Part shown: positions 24,270 through 31,235 of the stretch, one piece after another
Position numbering within the stretch: the first letter of the stretch is position 1
Layout: the number at the start of each line of letters is the position of its first letter
DNA from: Candidatus Saccharimonadota bacterium
Lineage (GTDB): Bacteria > Patescibacteriota > Saccharimonadia > Saccharimonadales > UBA4665
Direction of reading: 5' to 3'
Length of the DNA: 32,317 nucleotides
Assembly: GCA_025927655.1 (NCBI GenBank)
Contig: JAICKY010000009.1
Location: forward strand, 1 to 32,317
Translations under genes and position numbers: made by a program
The notes under the pieces: model-generated
Seen by the model: only the letters and a program-made list of their open reading frames with translations
What the model was told of the DNA's origin: nothing
The model's database searches: none

Positions 24270-24298
24270 AGTATAGCAAACAGAGGTGTTATCGTCAA
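24270..24298 (-). promoter_or_regulatory. Strong promoter of the rplJ-rplL unit
   Basis: Minus-strand TTGACG (24298-24293), 17-nt spacer, TATACT (24275-24270) preceded by TGC, an extended -10. It is the best promoter in the window and begins 5 nt after the end of the preceding gene. Confidence 0.75.
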
Positions 24299-24302
24299 CA
24301 AA

Positions 24303-25139
24303 CTACAGGGTAATGAACTCACGGGTGGCAGCAAAGCCGCAGTATGTCTTTGTGCGATCCTCACGGTACGAACGTGGCCCTGTACCTAAGAATAATGGAT
24401 AGTATGCGTCACCGTTTCTAGGTGAGTATAACTCAAAATTTTTTACATCCAGGCCGGGGTCTTCTGATTTAGGAATGGGCCTTCCTACGGTGAAGACTTC
24501 GCGTACAAACGGCTCGTGCGGGGGTTTGCCCGTTATGAGCGCCTCGATAGTACGGATAGTCTCGTCAACTCCCTCATCGGTCAGCTCCATCTGATATTCT
24601 AGGGTGACTGCGCGGCCCAATGGCTCGCCAATGAGACAGTCTTGAGACACCTCCGGCGTCATAAGGAGAATACGATCAAGTACTGAAGCAGCCAAAATAT
24701 CTCGAACGGCACCGGTGTGTGCAAATCGTTGGTCAGCAATGGCTATTTTGCCAAAATTGGGGCTGACAGTGTTGTGGGGGTCTACCACATAGCGCGCACG
24801 TTCAATTGCCCGTAAGATATGTGCCGCCCGAGTCTGTTCATAAGTAGGCGTAGCGCCTACCTTCTGTGTGTCAAAACTCCGATTTAAGTCATTGTTGTTG
24901 AACCCTCTTGCAGGGTCATTCTGGGCGGTTATAGGATCTCCGCATATGTAATTTACGTATGGTGCTAAATCCGGACGTTCTGTATATAGCCTGTGAGCGA
25001 CCCGTGGAGCATGGGGCTCGTTAGTGTGGAGCCACGTGACGGCCACAGTAGGCTCGGATGTCATGATGACTTCTTCTACGGTTCCATTTAGAAAGTCACC
25101 GATCTCAGGTATTTGTTCAAGTTGTGTAATTCTTGTCAT
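24303..25139 (-). CDS. Succinylglutamate desuccinylase/aspartoacylase (AstE/AspA)-like zinc hydrolase
   Basis: 278 residues. Zinc ligands are visible as HTNE (His38, Glu41) and VDPHNT (His122 with Asp120), with NNNDLNRSF (81-89) as the conserved Asn-Asp-Leu-Asn-Arg loop and a later SQDCLIGEPLGRAVTLEYQ that places a candidate catalytic Glu. These are family features of M14-like amidohydrolases that split N-acyl amino acids. The glycine before the HxxE motif is replaced (TWLHTNEPHAP), and the substrate is not known. The first Met has no ribosome site, but a consensus promoter and a structured 130-nt leader lie upstream. Confidence 0.8.
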   Translation of the reverse strand: MTRITQLEQIPEIGDFLNGTVEEVIMTSEPTVAVTWLHTNEPHAPRVAHRLYTERPDLAPYVNYICGDPITAQNDPARGFNNNDLNRSFDTQKVGATPTYEQTRAAHILRAIERARYVVDPHNTVSPNFGKIAIADQRFAHTGAVRDILAASVLDRILLMTPEVSQDCLIGEPLGRAVTLEYQMELTDEGVDETIRTIEALITGKPPHEPFVREVFTVGRPIPKSEDPGLDVKNFELYSPRNGDAYYPLFLGTGPRSYREDRTKTYCGFAATREFITL

Positions 25140-25270
25140 TGCAATAAAGCTCTACTTAGTGTCAGAATCCCTCCCTCGGCTGCTAGGTGCAGGGTGCTTG
25201 CCCTGACGTATCTTTCCACTGTTGCCCTCCGCTACTCTATCTATACGGGGCGTTTTTCCGGCGATTTCGT
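25140..25270 (-). other. Structured 5' UTR of the AstE/AspA-like gene
   Basis: The minus-strand leader contains two mutually exclusive stems: CAGGG (25190-25194) with CCCTG (25201-25205), and GTCAG (25161-25165) with CTGAC (25203-25207). The second partners overlap, so the RNA could switch between two folds. I cannot match it to a known riboswitch class. The rest, 25271-25357, holds only the promoter. Confidence 0.35.
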
Positions 25271-25277
25271 TACTGTA

Positions 25278-25306
25278 ATAATACTCACGGGTGGCTGGCA
25301 GGTCAA
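25278..25306 (-). promoter_or_regulatory. Promoter of the AstE/AspA-like gene
   Basis: Minus-strand TTGACC (25306-25301), 17-nt spacer, TATTAT (25283-25278). The start would be near 25270, giving a 130-nt leader, long for this window. Confidence 0.6.
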
Positions 25307-25357
25307 GCTGCGGCTTTTATCTGCATGAACCACTTTAGCCTGGTTGTCTGTAGTGCG

Positions 25358-27670
25358 TTATGTTTTGGACGGGGTCGGCTCAGTTGCCTTAGTCGTCTCT
25401 ACGAAAGACATAGCTTCGGCTAGTAACGGATGGACTTCGGTAATTTTGTCGTACATTTGCAGGGCGATCTTGCGGCAATCCTTGTCGCTCTCCGGTGCGG
25501 TATACAACTCCAACATTCGAAACGCTTCGCGTGCGTTTACCGTTACCTGCCAACGTACGTTGTGGCCGTGGAGGACGGCGTACTGAGCCAGCAGCGGGCC
25601 TTTGGCCGCTTGCAGGGCGCTGTACAGTTCCAGGCTTAAGTCAAAGCAGTGCTCGAATGATTCGGCTAGGCCCGCGTCTATCACTAGCTGCGGGACGTCG
25701 TAACCGAGCCGGGGGGTACATTCCTGTGATGATGGGTTGTCCACCATGTGATGGCGCTGTAACTCTTTGAATACCCCATATTTGGCTGTCAGGTCGAAGC
25801 TGTAGTGGATTTTTTCGAGCGGTCTTCCCGGCCGCTGGTATTTGCTGGGCCGGTCGCCCATGTATGCCGCGAAAACATCAAGCTTTTGCTGATATGACCA
25901 CTGGGAAACCTGCTGCAGGAGCGCTTCCAGTGGGAGATCGCTGTGGGGATAGAGCATGTCGGCTACGATATCGAGTTCGTTACGCGGCCAATATGCAGCT
26001 AATCCAACCGGCCCTGTAGCGGCTGTGTAGTTTGTTGGCAAAAGAGTATTCGCCAGATTTTTTACTGTTTCCCGGGTGGTTGTCCGGTATGTAAGGGCGG
26101 CTTTATTCTGGCCCGTTTCGGCGGTACCCTCCAGAAATACCGGAATAATTTTACGGGCTTCGATGAGAAGCGCTGCTCCAGCGGTCCGCAGTTCGGCTAG
26201 TTCGTCATTTTGCAGATGCAGGATAAGGTTTTCGAGCGCCTGTCCCGAAGCAAATATGCCGACCGTAGTTTTAGCTGCTAACGGCAACGCATCTTGCAAA
26301 ATGCTGCGCGCTTGGACGCTGGTGGCGCTTTGCCATGCAGCTCCCCGTCCCGATTTTGCCGCGGATGAATTTTTGCGAATGTATTCGGCCAGTGTGCCGA
26401 CCATACTGGCGTATGTGCCGAATATGTCATTCATGCTGCGGATGTACTGGCTCCGCACCTTGCCTGTAAGCTCGGCCGGTATGTAGAATTTGTAATTCCC
26501 GTTCGTATTTTTTTGGTCGAACTGGACATATGGGGCAGCCTGCTCTGTATATGATGCTAGCCGTCCCAATTCGAGACCCCTGGCCAGTAGCGCGCTGGCC
26601 CCTTCGGCAATAAAATGCCTGCCCGCCAATTGCTGCACAGCATCGTCACTGTAGGCATTGATTGTCTGGCTGAGTAGTTGCTGGTCGGTGGCCATCTTCT
26701 CTATTGAACCATCGAGTAGCATGGTGTGCATGTCGCTGTTGCTATGGCTGAGCCGGGCCATAGCGGCGGCGATAACAACCGGCGGCAAGGTGTTTGTGAA
26801 CCCATATATCGGGCTGTCGGCATTGGTGATGTACGTCGCTAGATCGGGCTTGGTAGTCTCCGCCGTACTTGTAGCTTTGCTTTCTGTCTCTTTGACTTCG
26901 GGATGGATAGCTGCCGGTGTTTCGGGCGCTGGTGCGTCAGCGGTAAGTACGGGCGGTTCTACAGCGGCCGCTTGTACGATTGGCTTGGTTGCCAGCACCT
27001 CGCCAACAGATTGGGGCTTTGACGCAGCGGTATCACCGGTGCGAAGCGCTAAGGTGCTGGTTACGTGCTGCCAGACGTGCTTAAACACGGTCTCGACGTC
27101 TTCATTGGCGTAGACTACGGGCAGGTTACGCTGCTTGGCTTCCCAGAGGTAGCCAGCACGGACTCGTTCCAGAAATGCCTCGTCCAGATTGTCAAAGCGT
27201 TCGGCATTAGAACGTACCCGGACGCGTTCTTTCAGGGTGCTGGCCGGCGCATCCAGGACAAGCATAAGATCTGGCTGCATATCACCAACGGCAAAATTTA
27301 TGATGTCGTTAATGGCGGTGTAGTCCGGCACGTCTCCCCGGCCGTAGTATTGAATGGCCAGCGTAGTAAGGTAGCTGCGGTCTACCAGGCAAATGACGCC
27401 GTTGGCCACCGCAGTACGGATAACCTCGAGTGATTGCGAGCGCGCAGCGTTGTACAGCAGTACCTCAGTGCGGGTACTCATGGGGTAGCGCGGGTCTTGG
27501 GTGAGTCTGCGAATCGCGCGGGCGGTCAGGTCGTTTTGACTGTCTGGCTCTCGCAGGATTTTTACCGGCAGCTGCGCGGCCTGAAGCTGGGCAGCAAGCA
27601 TTTGTACGATGGTGGTTTTGCCGACGCCCTCGGCCCCTTCGATGACGATATATTTACCCAAGACGCTCAT
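25358..27670 (-). CDS. Thymidylate kinase fused to a degenerate tandem ThyX-like domain
   Basis: 770 residues. Residues 1-205 are a dTMP kinase: P-loop EGAEGVGKTT (11-20), LREPD (39-43), the DR motif VDRSYLTTLAIQYYG (96-110) and a lid-like RVRSNAERFD. A low-complexity Ala/Pro/Thr linker covers about 210-275. Residues 285-755 resemble the two-repeat, roughly 540-residue FAD-dependent thymidylate synthase-like proteins: repeat 1 has LPPVVIAAAMARLSHS and GRLASYTEQAAPYVQFD (369-385), repeat 2 has KIHYSFDLTAKYGVFKELQR and RHHMVDNPSSQECTPRLGY (639-657). The ThyX flavin motif RHRx7S is not intact (RHH, shifted Ser) and the first repeat has EQAAPY where EKSTRY is expected. The ThyX part may have lost catalysis. 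The join is in frame with no stop, so the fusion is real in this sequence. Confidence 0.85.
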   Translation of the reverse strand: MSVLGKYIVIEGAEGVGKTTIVQMLAAQLQAAQLPVKILREPDSQNDLTARAIRRLTQDPRYPMSTRTEVLLYNAARSQSLEVIRTAVANGVICLVDRSYLTTLAIQYYGRGDVPDYTAINDIINFAVGDMQPDLMLVLDAPASTLKERVRVRSNAERFDNLDEAFLERVRAGYLWEAKQRNLPVVYANEDVETVFKHVWQHVTSTLALRTGDTAASKPQSVGEVLATKPIVQAAAVEPPVLTADAPAPETPAAIHPEVKETESKATSTAETTKPDLATYITNADSPIYGFTNTLPPVVIAAAMARLSHSNSDMHTMLLDGSIEKMATDQQLLSQTINAYSDDAVQQLAGRHFIAEGASALLARGLELGRLASYTEQAAPYVQFDQKNTNGNYKFYIPAELTGKVRSQYIRSMNDIFGTYASMVGTLAEYIRKNSSAAKSGRGAAWQSATSVQARSILQDALPLAAKTTVGIFASGQALENLILHLQNDELAELRTAGAALLIEARKIIPVFLEGTAETGQNKAALTYRTTTRETVKNLANTLLPTNYTAATGPVGLAAYWPRNELDIVADMLYPHSDLPLEALLQQVSQWSYQQKLDVFAAYMGDRPSKYQRPGRPLEKIHYSFDLTAKYGVFKELQRHHMVDNPSSQECTPRLGYDVPQLVIDAGLAESFEHCFDLSLELYSALQAAKGPLLAQYAVLHGHNVRWQVTVNAREAFRMLELYTAPESDKDCRKIALQMYDKITEVHPLLAEAMSFVETTKATEPTPSKT

Positions 27671-27825
27671 ACTACCTCACTTTCCCTGCTACGACAGACC
27701 AGATCACGCGTTCCGTAACCTTTTTGCTTGTCGCCATAGCTACTGCTATGCCTTCGCACAAGAAAAGTCGCGGCTCGCACGATCTGCCCCGTTTCACTTA
27801 CGGGAAATGAGCTACTATGAGCGTC
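27662..27825. repeat. Giant intergenic palindrome between the Dcd-like gene and tmk
   Basis: Outer arms 27662-27686 and 27802-27825 are reverse complements with one gap and one mismatch (GGGAAA(G)TGAG...ATGAGCGTC). An inner pair (27702-27740 with 27745-27784) begins GATC and ends in the perfect tip CATAGC-TACT-GCTATG. All share one centre near 27743, so the whole gap is one imperfect stem of about 80 pairs. The left arm contains the ribosome site and start codon of tmk; the right arm is a plus-strand copy of them (ATGAGCGTC). It can hide the tmk start, or mark an inversion or duplication. Confidence 0.6.
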
Positions 27826-28537
27826 ATTCATAGCTCATACCTTCGATTTTGCGCGGCATGCTGCGCTGATCTTTCCAGGCTTGCGGCAGCATCAGGCTTG
27901 GCGACCAGGTTTTGATAAGTGTTTCCAGATCGGTGCCGCTTTGGTATTTGTTGGCGGAGCGGCTGGATAGGTGCTTGCCATAGCTGCCATCGACTTCGCC
28001 GGTCTCATGGAACACTACCTGGGCGATTCGTTCGCCTATAGGTAACAGGACGGTCTCTCGCTCGTTTAAGTTATGGACGGTAAACGTGAGCCTGTTAATG
28101 TAACCGGGGTTAATCCAGCCGGCGTCAAGTGCAACGGCGACGCCATTACGCCCCCAGCTGCTGCGGCTTTTTACTTCACAGGCCCCTGGCGGTTTTATAC
28201 CGAAAAATTCGTGCGTATGCGCCAGGATGTGTTCGCCGGGTTTTAGGGCGATTACGGGGTGGTCATCGGGGATGCCGGCCAGCGGCTTGAATCCATTTAG
28301 GTTGCACCATTCCAGATGTGGCATGGCTTTGTATGGGCCGTCGAAATAGCGTTCCACGTCTTCGCGGTCAAAAGGGTTGTAGATAGTCCGTTCGTTGGCG
28401 AGCTCGATCCGGTAGTAATAATACCCGAGCGTGACATCCAGACTGGCATGGGCCACGTTTTCTGGATCAAACGGATGACAGACGATGTGATCGTCTGCTA
28501 TATACTGCCGGATTTGCGTGTTACTGAGTACGCTCAT
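27824..28537 (-). CDS. Dcd/Dut-superfamily protein with substituted catalytic residues
   Basis: 237 residues, longer than E. coli dCTP deaminase (193). The beta-jellyroll motifs are clear: SLDVTLG (32-38), ALKPGEHILAHTHE (97-110), the substrate-binding SRSSWGR (124-130) and GWINPGYINRLTFTVHN (140-156), GERIAQVVFHE. Aligned on RSSxxR, the deaminase base (E. coli Glu138) is Thr153 and the conserved Asp128 of IDPG is Asn143. The protein should bind a deoxynucleotide but cannot use the known deaminase or dUTPase chemistry. A different reaction or a regulatory role is possible. A TTGCTG-N17-TACAAT promoter is upstream; an AAGGAGG lies 15 nt before the ATG, rather far for a ribosome site. Confidence 0.8.
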   Translation of the reverse strand: MSVLSNTQIRQYIADDHIVCHPFDPENVAHASLDVTLGYYYYRIELANERTIYNPFDREDVERYFDGPYKAMPHLEWCNLNGFKPLAGIPDDHPVIALKPGEHILAHTHEFFGIKPPGACEVKSRSSWGRNGVAVALDAGWINPGYINRLTFTVHNLNERETVLLPIGERIAQVVFHETGEVDGSYGKHLSSRSANKYQSGTDLETLIKTWSPSLMLPQAWKDQRSMPRKIEGMSYE

Positions 28538-28593
28538 AATCGCGCCTGCTACCCTCCTTACACCGCCGCGCCCGACCCGCTTCGTTAGATATC

Positions 28594-28622
28594 ATTGTAC
28601 GGTTATGGCTGTTGCTCAGCAA
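28594..28622 (-). promoter_or_regulatory. Promoter of the Dcd-like gene
   Basis: Minus-strand TTGCTG (28622-28617), 17-nt spacer, TACAAT (28599-28594), lying after the dCMP-deaminase-type gene. The leader would be about 50 nt and includes AAGGAGG. Confidence 0.5.
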
Positions 28623-28658
28623 GCCCCAAGGTAAGTTTTACAATAAAGCTGCCACAAG

Positions 28659-29162
28659 CTACGCGGCTGCGAATTGCTTGCCTACGATGTTGCCTGGTGC
28701 ATCTTTGTTAAAGAGGACCTCGCTATCCTCTAGCAGATATACATGCTGGATACCGGCCGCCAACATAGCGTTCCAACATGGCTCGCAGCACCACCAGTGC
28801 CCCCACATATAAAGTTCGCCTCCTGCAATGTCGGTATTGTGGTCACTAGCATTTTGAATGGTGCGTGCTTCGCAATGGTTTTTAGGGCCACAGCCTTCGC
28901 AGAGGTCATAGTCTTGACCTGTCGGACTGCCGAGGCGAACGCGCTCACAGCCATGTGCCATATGATATGGGCTGAGTCGTACTCCGCGCGCAATAACTTT
29001 TCCGTCTTTAACGATGACACCGCCGATCGGTTGCGCACCGTCGTTAGATTCCTTACAAGCAATTTCTTTGGCCGCCTGCATGAACTCGTTATCCGCGGGC
29101 ACATAGTCAATAGTACCCGCCGCAGGCATATACGGATAGTTGATGTGTTTTTTGCTATTCAC
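28659..29162 (-). CDS. Deoxycytidylate deaminase-type zinc deaminase
   Basis: 167 residues from GTG 29162, with GAGGAG upstream. The cytidine/deoxycytidylate deaminase signature is present as HCE (96-98, Zn ligand His96 and proton shuttle Glu98) and CEPC (126-129, two Zn ligands). dCMP deaminase makes dUMP from dCMP and, in known cases, also accepts 5-methyl-dCMP to give dTMP. Extra cysteines (CEGCGPKNHC, 88-97) could hold a second metal, as phage dCMP deaminases do. The GGVIVKDGKVIARGV strand is standard for the fold. It is divergent from the ThyA-like operon with 60 nt between starts, so shared control is likely. Substrate is inferred from neighbours. Confidence 0.82.
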   Translation of the reverse strand: MNSKKHINYPYMPAAGTIDYVPADNEFMQAAKEIACKESNDGAQPIGGVIVKDGKVIARGVRLSPYHMAHGCERVRLGSPTGQDYDLCEGCGPKNHCEARTIQNASDHNTDIAGGELYMWGHWWCCEPCWNAMLAAGIQHVYLLEDSEVLFNKDAPGNIVGKQFAAA

Positions 29163-29207
29163 CTCGTAAGACTCCTCGTTACTGTAGCAATCTTATACTT
29201 GTTTGCA

Positions 29208-29213
29208 TATAAT
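29208..29213 (+). promoter_or_regulatory. Consensus -10 box of the ThyA-DHFR-Dut operon
   Basis: TATAAT ends 9 nt before the ATG at 29223, so the mRNA would be leaderless or nearly so. A second -10-like TATACT is at 29194-29199. No ribosome site is present. Confidence 0.5.
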
Positions 29214-29222
29214 CAGCAAGTA

Positions 29223-30059
29223 ATGGCGACGTTTGACGGGATATATCAGAAGCTGCTTACAGATATTATGCAGCACGGCGTGCGCGAAGTTAACCAGCGC
29301 ACTGGGCACGAGACGGCGGGTTTGCCCGGCGTGAGTTTTTCAGTGGATGTCGAGAAGGATGGCTTCCCACTGCTCTCGCTGCGTAAAATTCCCACCAAAA
29401 TCTTTATTGCGGAGCAGATCTGGTTTATTTCCGGCGCCCGTAAACCGGAAGTGTTCTTACGTAACTTTACGAAAATTTGGGATGATTTCACGAACCCCGG
29501 CGATGTCGTAACGGTAGCATACGGCTACCGCTGGCGGCGGCATTTTGGGCGTGACCAGCTGGGTATGCTGGTAGAATTACTGCAAAAGGACCCGTCTTCG
29601 CGGCAGGGGGTGGTAGTTACGTGGGACCCGTCCAGCGATGGCTTAGGCGGGGCCAGCAAGGCCAATGTGCCCTGCCCGTATACCTTTACGGTCAATATTA
29701 TGGGCGGCCGGCTCAACATGATGAATGTCGTGCGTTCCAATGATGTGATTTTAGGCCTGCCGCACGATGTTGCGGGATTTTGCCTGCTACAGCTGGTACT
29801 CGCGCAGAAGTTAGGGGTAAAACCTGGCATCTACACCCACACCATTGCCAATGCTCATGTGTATGATATCCACTATGATGCTGCCAACGAGATGATTGGC
29901 CGCGCTGCCGACGCGCCGAAAGTCACGCTGCAATTGCCGGACGACACCTATGGCCGTGCCGAGGCTAAAGATGTGAGCCTGGTAGACGACATCGACACGC
30001 CGCTGCAAGCGCAGTACAAGCCCGGCGAAGCCATAAAAGGCCTAAGGATCGTACTGTAA
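29223..30059 (+). CDS. Thymidylate synthase homologue with dCMP-type specificity residue
   Basis: 278 residues from ATG 29223. The TS fold and active site are clear: AEQIWFISG with the conserved Glu, YGYRWR, catalytic Cys151 in NVPCPYTF, RSNDVILGLP (Arg171, Ser172, Asp174), and His212/Tyr214 in ANAHVY. Cys151 to residue 182 has the same 31-residue spacing as E. coli C146-N177, and at 182 there is Asp (LPHDVAGF) where dUMP-specific enzymes have Asn (LPFNIA); the preceding Phe is His. An Asn-to-Asp change here is known to shift TS to dCMP, and T4 dCMP hydroxymethylase has Asp. E. coli Arg127 is Gln128. The product could be 5-methyl- or 5-hydroxymethyl-dCMP; ordinary dTMP synthesis is not excluded. 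The stop overlaps the next start (TAATG). Confidence 0.85.
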   Translation: MATFDGIYQKLLTDIMQHGVREVNQRTGHETAGLPGVSFSVDVEKDGFPLLSLRKIPTKIFIAEQIWFISGARKPEVFLRNFTKIWDDFTNPGDVVTVAYGYRWRRHFGRDQLGMLVELLQKDPSSRQGVVVTWDPSSDGLGGASKANVPCPYTFTVNIMGGRLNMMNVVRSNDVILGLPHDVAGFCLLQLVLAQKLGVKPGIYTHTIANAHVYDIHYDAANEMIGRAADAPKVTLQLPDDTYGRAEAKDVSLVDDIDTPLQAQYKPGEAIKGLRIVL

Positions 30060-30553
30060 TGAGAACGTTTATTATTGCCGCGATCTCTGCCGATGGTTTC
30101 ATTGCGCGCAGCAGCGATGAACTGGCAGACTGGACCAGCAAAGAGGACAAGAAACTGTTCGTAGAGCTTACCAAGCGGGCTGGCGTGATGGTTATGGGAA
30201 ATACTACGTTTAAAACTATCGGCCGCGCACTGCCTGATCGCCAAACCATCGTGTATAGCCGCCAAGACTTGCCGTATGACGATGTAGAGGTAACCAGTGA
30301 AGACCCGGTTGATTTAGTTGCACGACTAAATAAAGCCGGGCAAGCAGAGCTGGCTATTTGCGGCGGCAGTACCATATATAGCTTGTTTATGCAGGCTGGT
30401 GTGGTGGACGAACTGTACTTAACCGTAGAGCCGTGTCTGCTCGGCGGCGGTGTACCCCTGTTCGACGCTGCACTTGATGCCAAACTGAAACTGCTGGAAA
30501 CGCGGCAGCTCAATGAAAACGTACTATTATTACATTACGAGGTTCAAAAATAA
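30059..30553 (+). CDS. Dihydrofolate reductase-family protein (RibD_C-like)
   Basis: 164 residues. The Rossmann-like reductase fold shows IIAAISADGFIARSSDELADW at the N-terminus, GVMVMGNTTFKTIGRALPDRQTIVYSR and the NADPH-binding ELAICGGSTIYSLFMQAG with VDELYLTVEP. The loop GFIARSSDE differs from classical FolA (usually IGxxNxLPW), so it belongs to the broader DHFR/RibD C-terminal group. Placed one base inside the ThyA homologue (TAATG on both sides), it most likely recycles the dihydrofolate that a methyl-transferring TS produces. A hydroxymethylase would not need this, so its presence mildly favours methylation. Confidence 0.85.
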   Translation: MRTFIIAAISADGFIARSSDELADWTSKEDKKLFVELTKRAGVMVMGNTTFKTIGRALPDRQTIVYSRQDLPYDDVEVTSEDPVDLVARLNKAGQAELAICGGSTIYSLFMQAGVVDELYLTVEPCLLGGGVPLFDAALDAKLKLLETRQLNENVLLLHYEVQK

Positions 30554-31197
30554 TGTCAGTACTCACCCGTCAGGAAATTTTAGAACATGTAGCTACCGGG
30601 AAAGTAGCGTTTAATCCGGCGCTGGACGTATTTCAGTTGCAGGCACATTCAGTAGATTTACGGTTAGGGTTCACCTTTTTGGTGCCCAAATCATGGCACA
30701 TGACTAAAAAGGGCCGTGAAGCATTGCACATGGATTATTTTGCCGAAGACCGGCCGGAATATTTTGACATTGTGGAACTAGAACAGGGGCAGTTTTTTGA
30801 TCTGCTCCCCGGCGAGCATATTCTGGTGTCGTCGCTGGAATCTATCAAGATTCCCGAGGATTTGATGGCCGTTATGTACCCGCGCAGCAGCACGAACCGT
30901 AAAGGCATATCGGTAGACCTCACGGGGATTATCGATAGCGGCTACGAAGGCCAGTTAGTTATTCCAGTGCGCAATAACACGCAGTCTCAGACCGTGCGGT
31001 TGTATCCTGGTGAGCGTTTTTGCCAGGTTGTGTTCCAAAAACTAAGCCACAACGTAGACGCGCGTAAAAGCCGCTATCACCAGCGCGATATCATTGATGG
31101 CGTCGATGTCGATAGCTTGGAATCGGAGCGTAACACAGAGATCGAACTGATTCGATCTGGTGATATGAAAAAACTCAAGAACGACCACGCGGCGTAA
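30553..31197 (+). CDS. dUTPase-like Dcd/Dut-superfamily protein
   Basis: 214 residues. Motifs are HSVDLRLGF (32-40), LLPGEHILVSSLESIKIP (84-101), YPRSSTNRKGISVDLTG (109-125), IIDSGYEGQLVIPVRN (126-141) and YPGERFCQVVF. The dUTPase-type Asp128 in IDxxYxG is kept, while the dCTP deaminase base Glu138 is Pro138, so dUTP (or another dNTP) pyrophosphatase activity is more likely than deamination. The C-terminal 40 residues are charged (ESERNTEIELIRSGDMKK) with no phosphate-binding glycine motif. It is the last gene of the tight three-gene operon and starts at TAATG. Confidence 0.82.
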   Translation: MSVLTRQEILEHVATGKVAFNPALDVFQLQAHSVDLRLGFTFLVPKSWHMTKKGREALHMDYFAEDRPEYFDIVELEQGQFFDLLPGEHILVSSLESIKIPEDLMAVMYPRSSTNRKGISVDLTGIIDSGYEGQLVIPVRNNTQSQTVRLYPGERFCQVVFQKLSHNVDARKSRYHQRDIIDGVDVDSLESERNTEIELIRSGDMKKLKNDHAA

Positions 31198-31235
31198 TCG
31201 GTTTGGCTGCTGTGCTATAGTGCAGCGTGATCGCC

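Noticed and set aside
25140-25270. Known riboswitch in the AstE/AspA-like leader
   Set aside because: I compared it from memory with c-di-GMP, THF, ZTP, guanidine and preQ1 patterns and none fits.
28743-29222. 160-codon N-terminal extension of the ThyA homologue
   Set aside because: It runs antisense through the deaminase gene and has no TS similarity; family similarity starts at ATG 29223, right after a TATAAT box.
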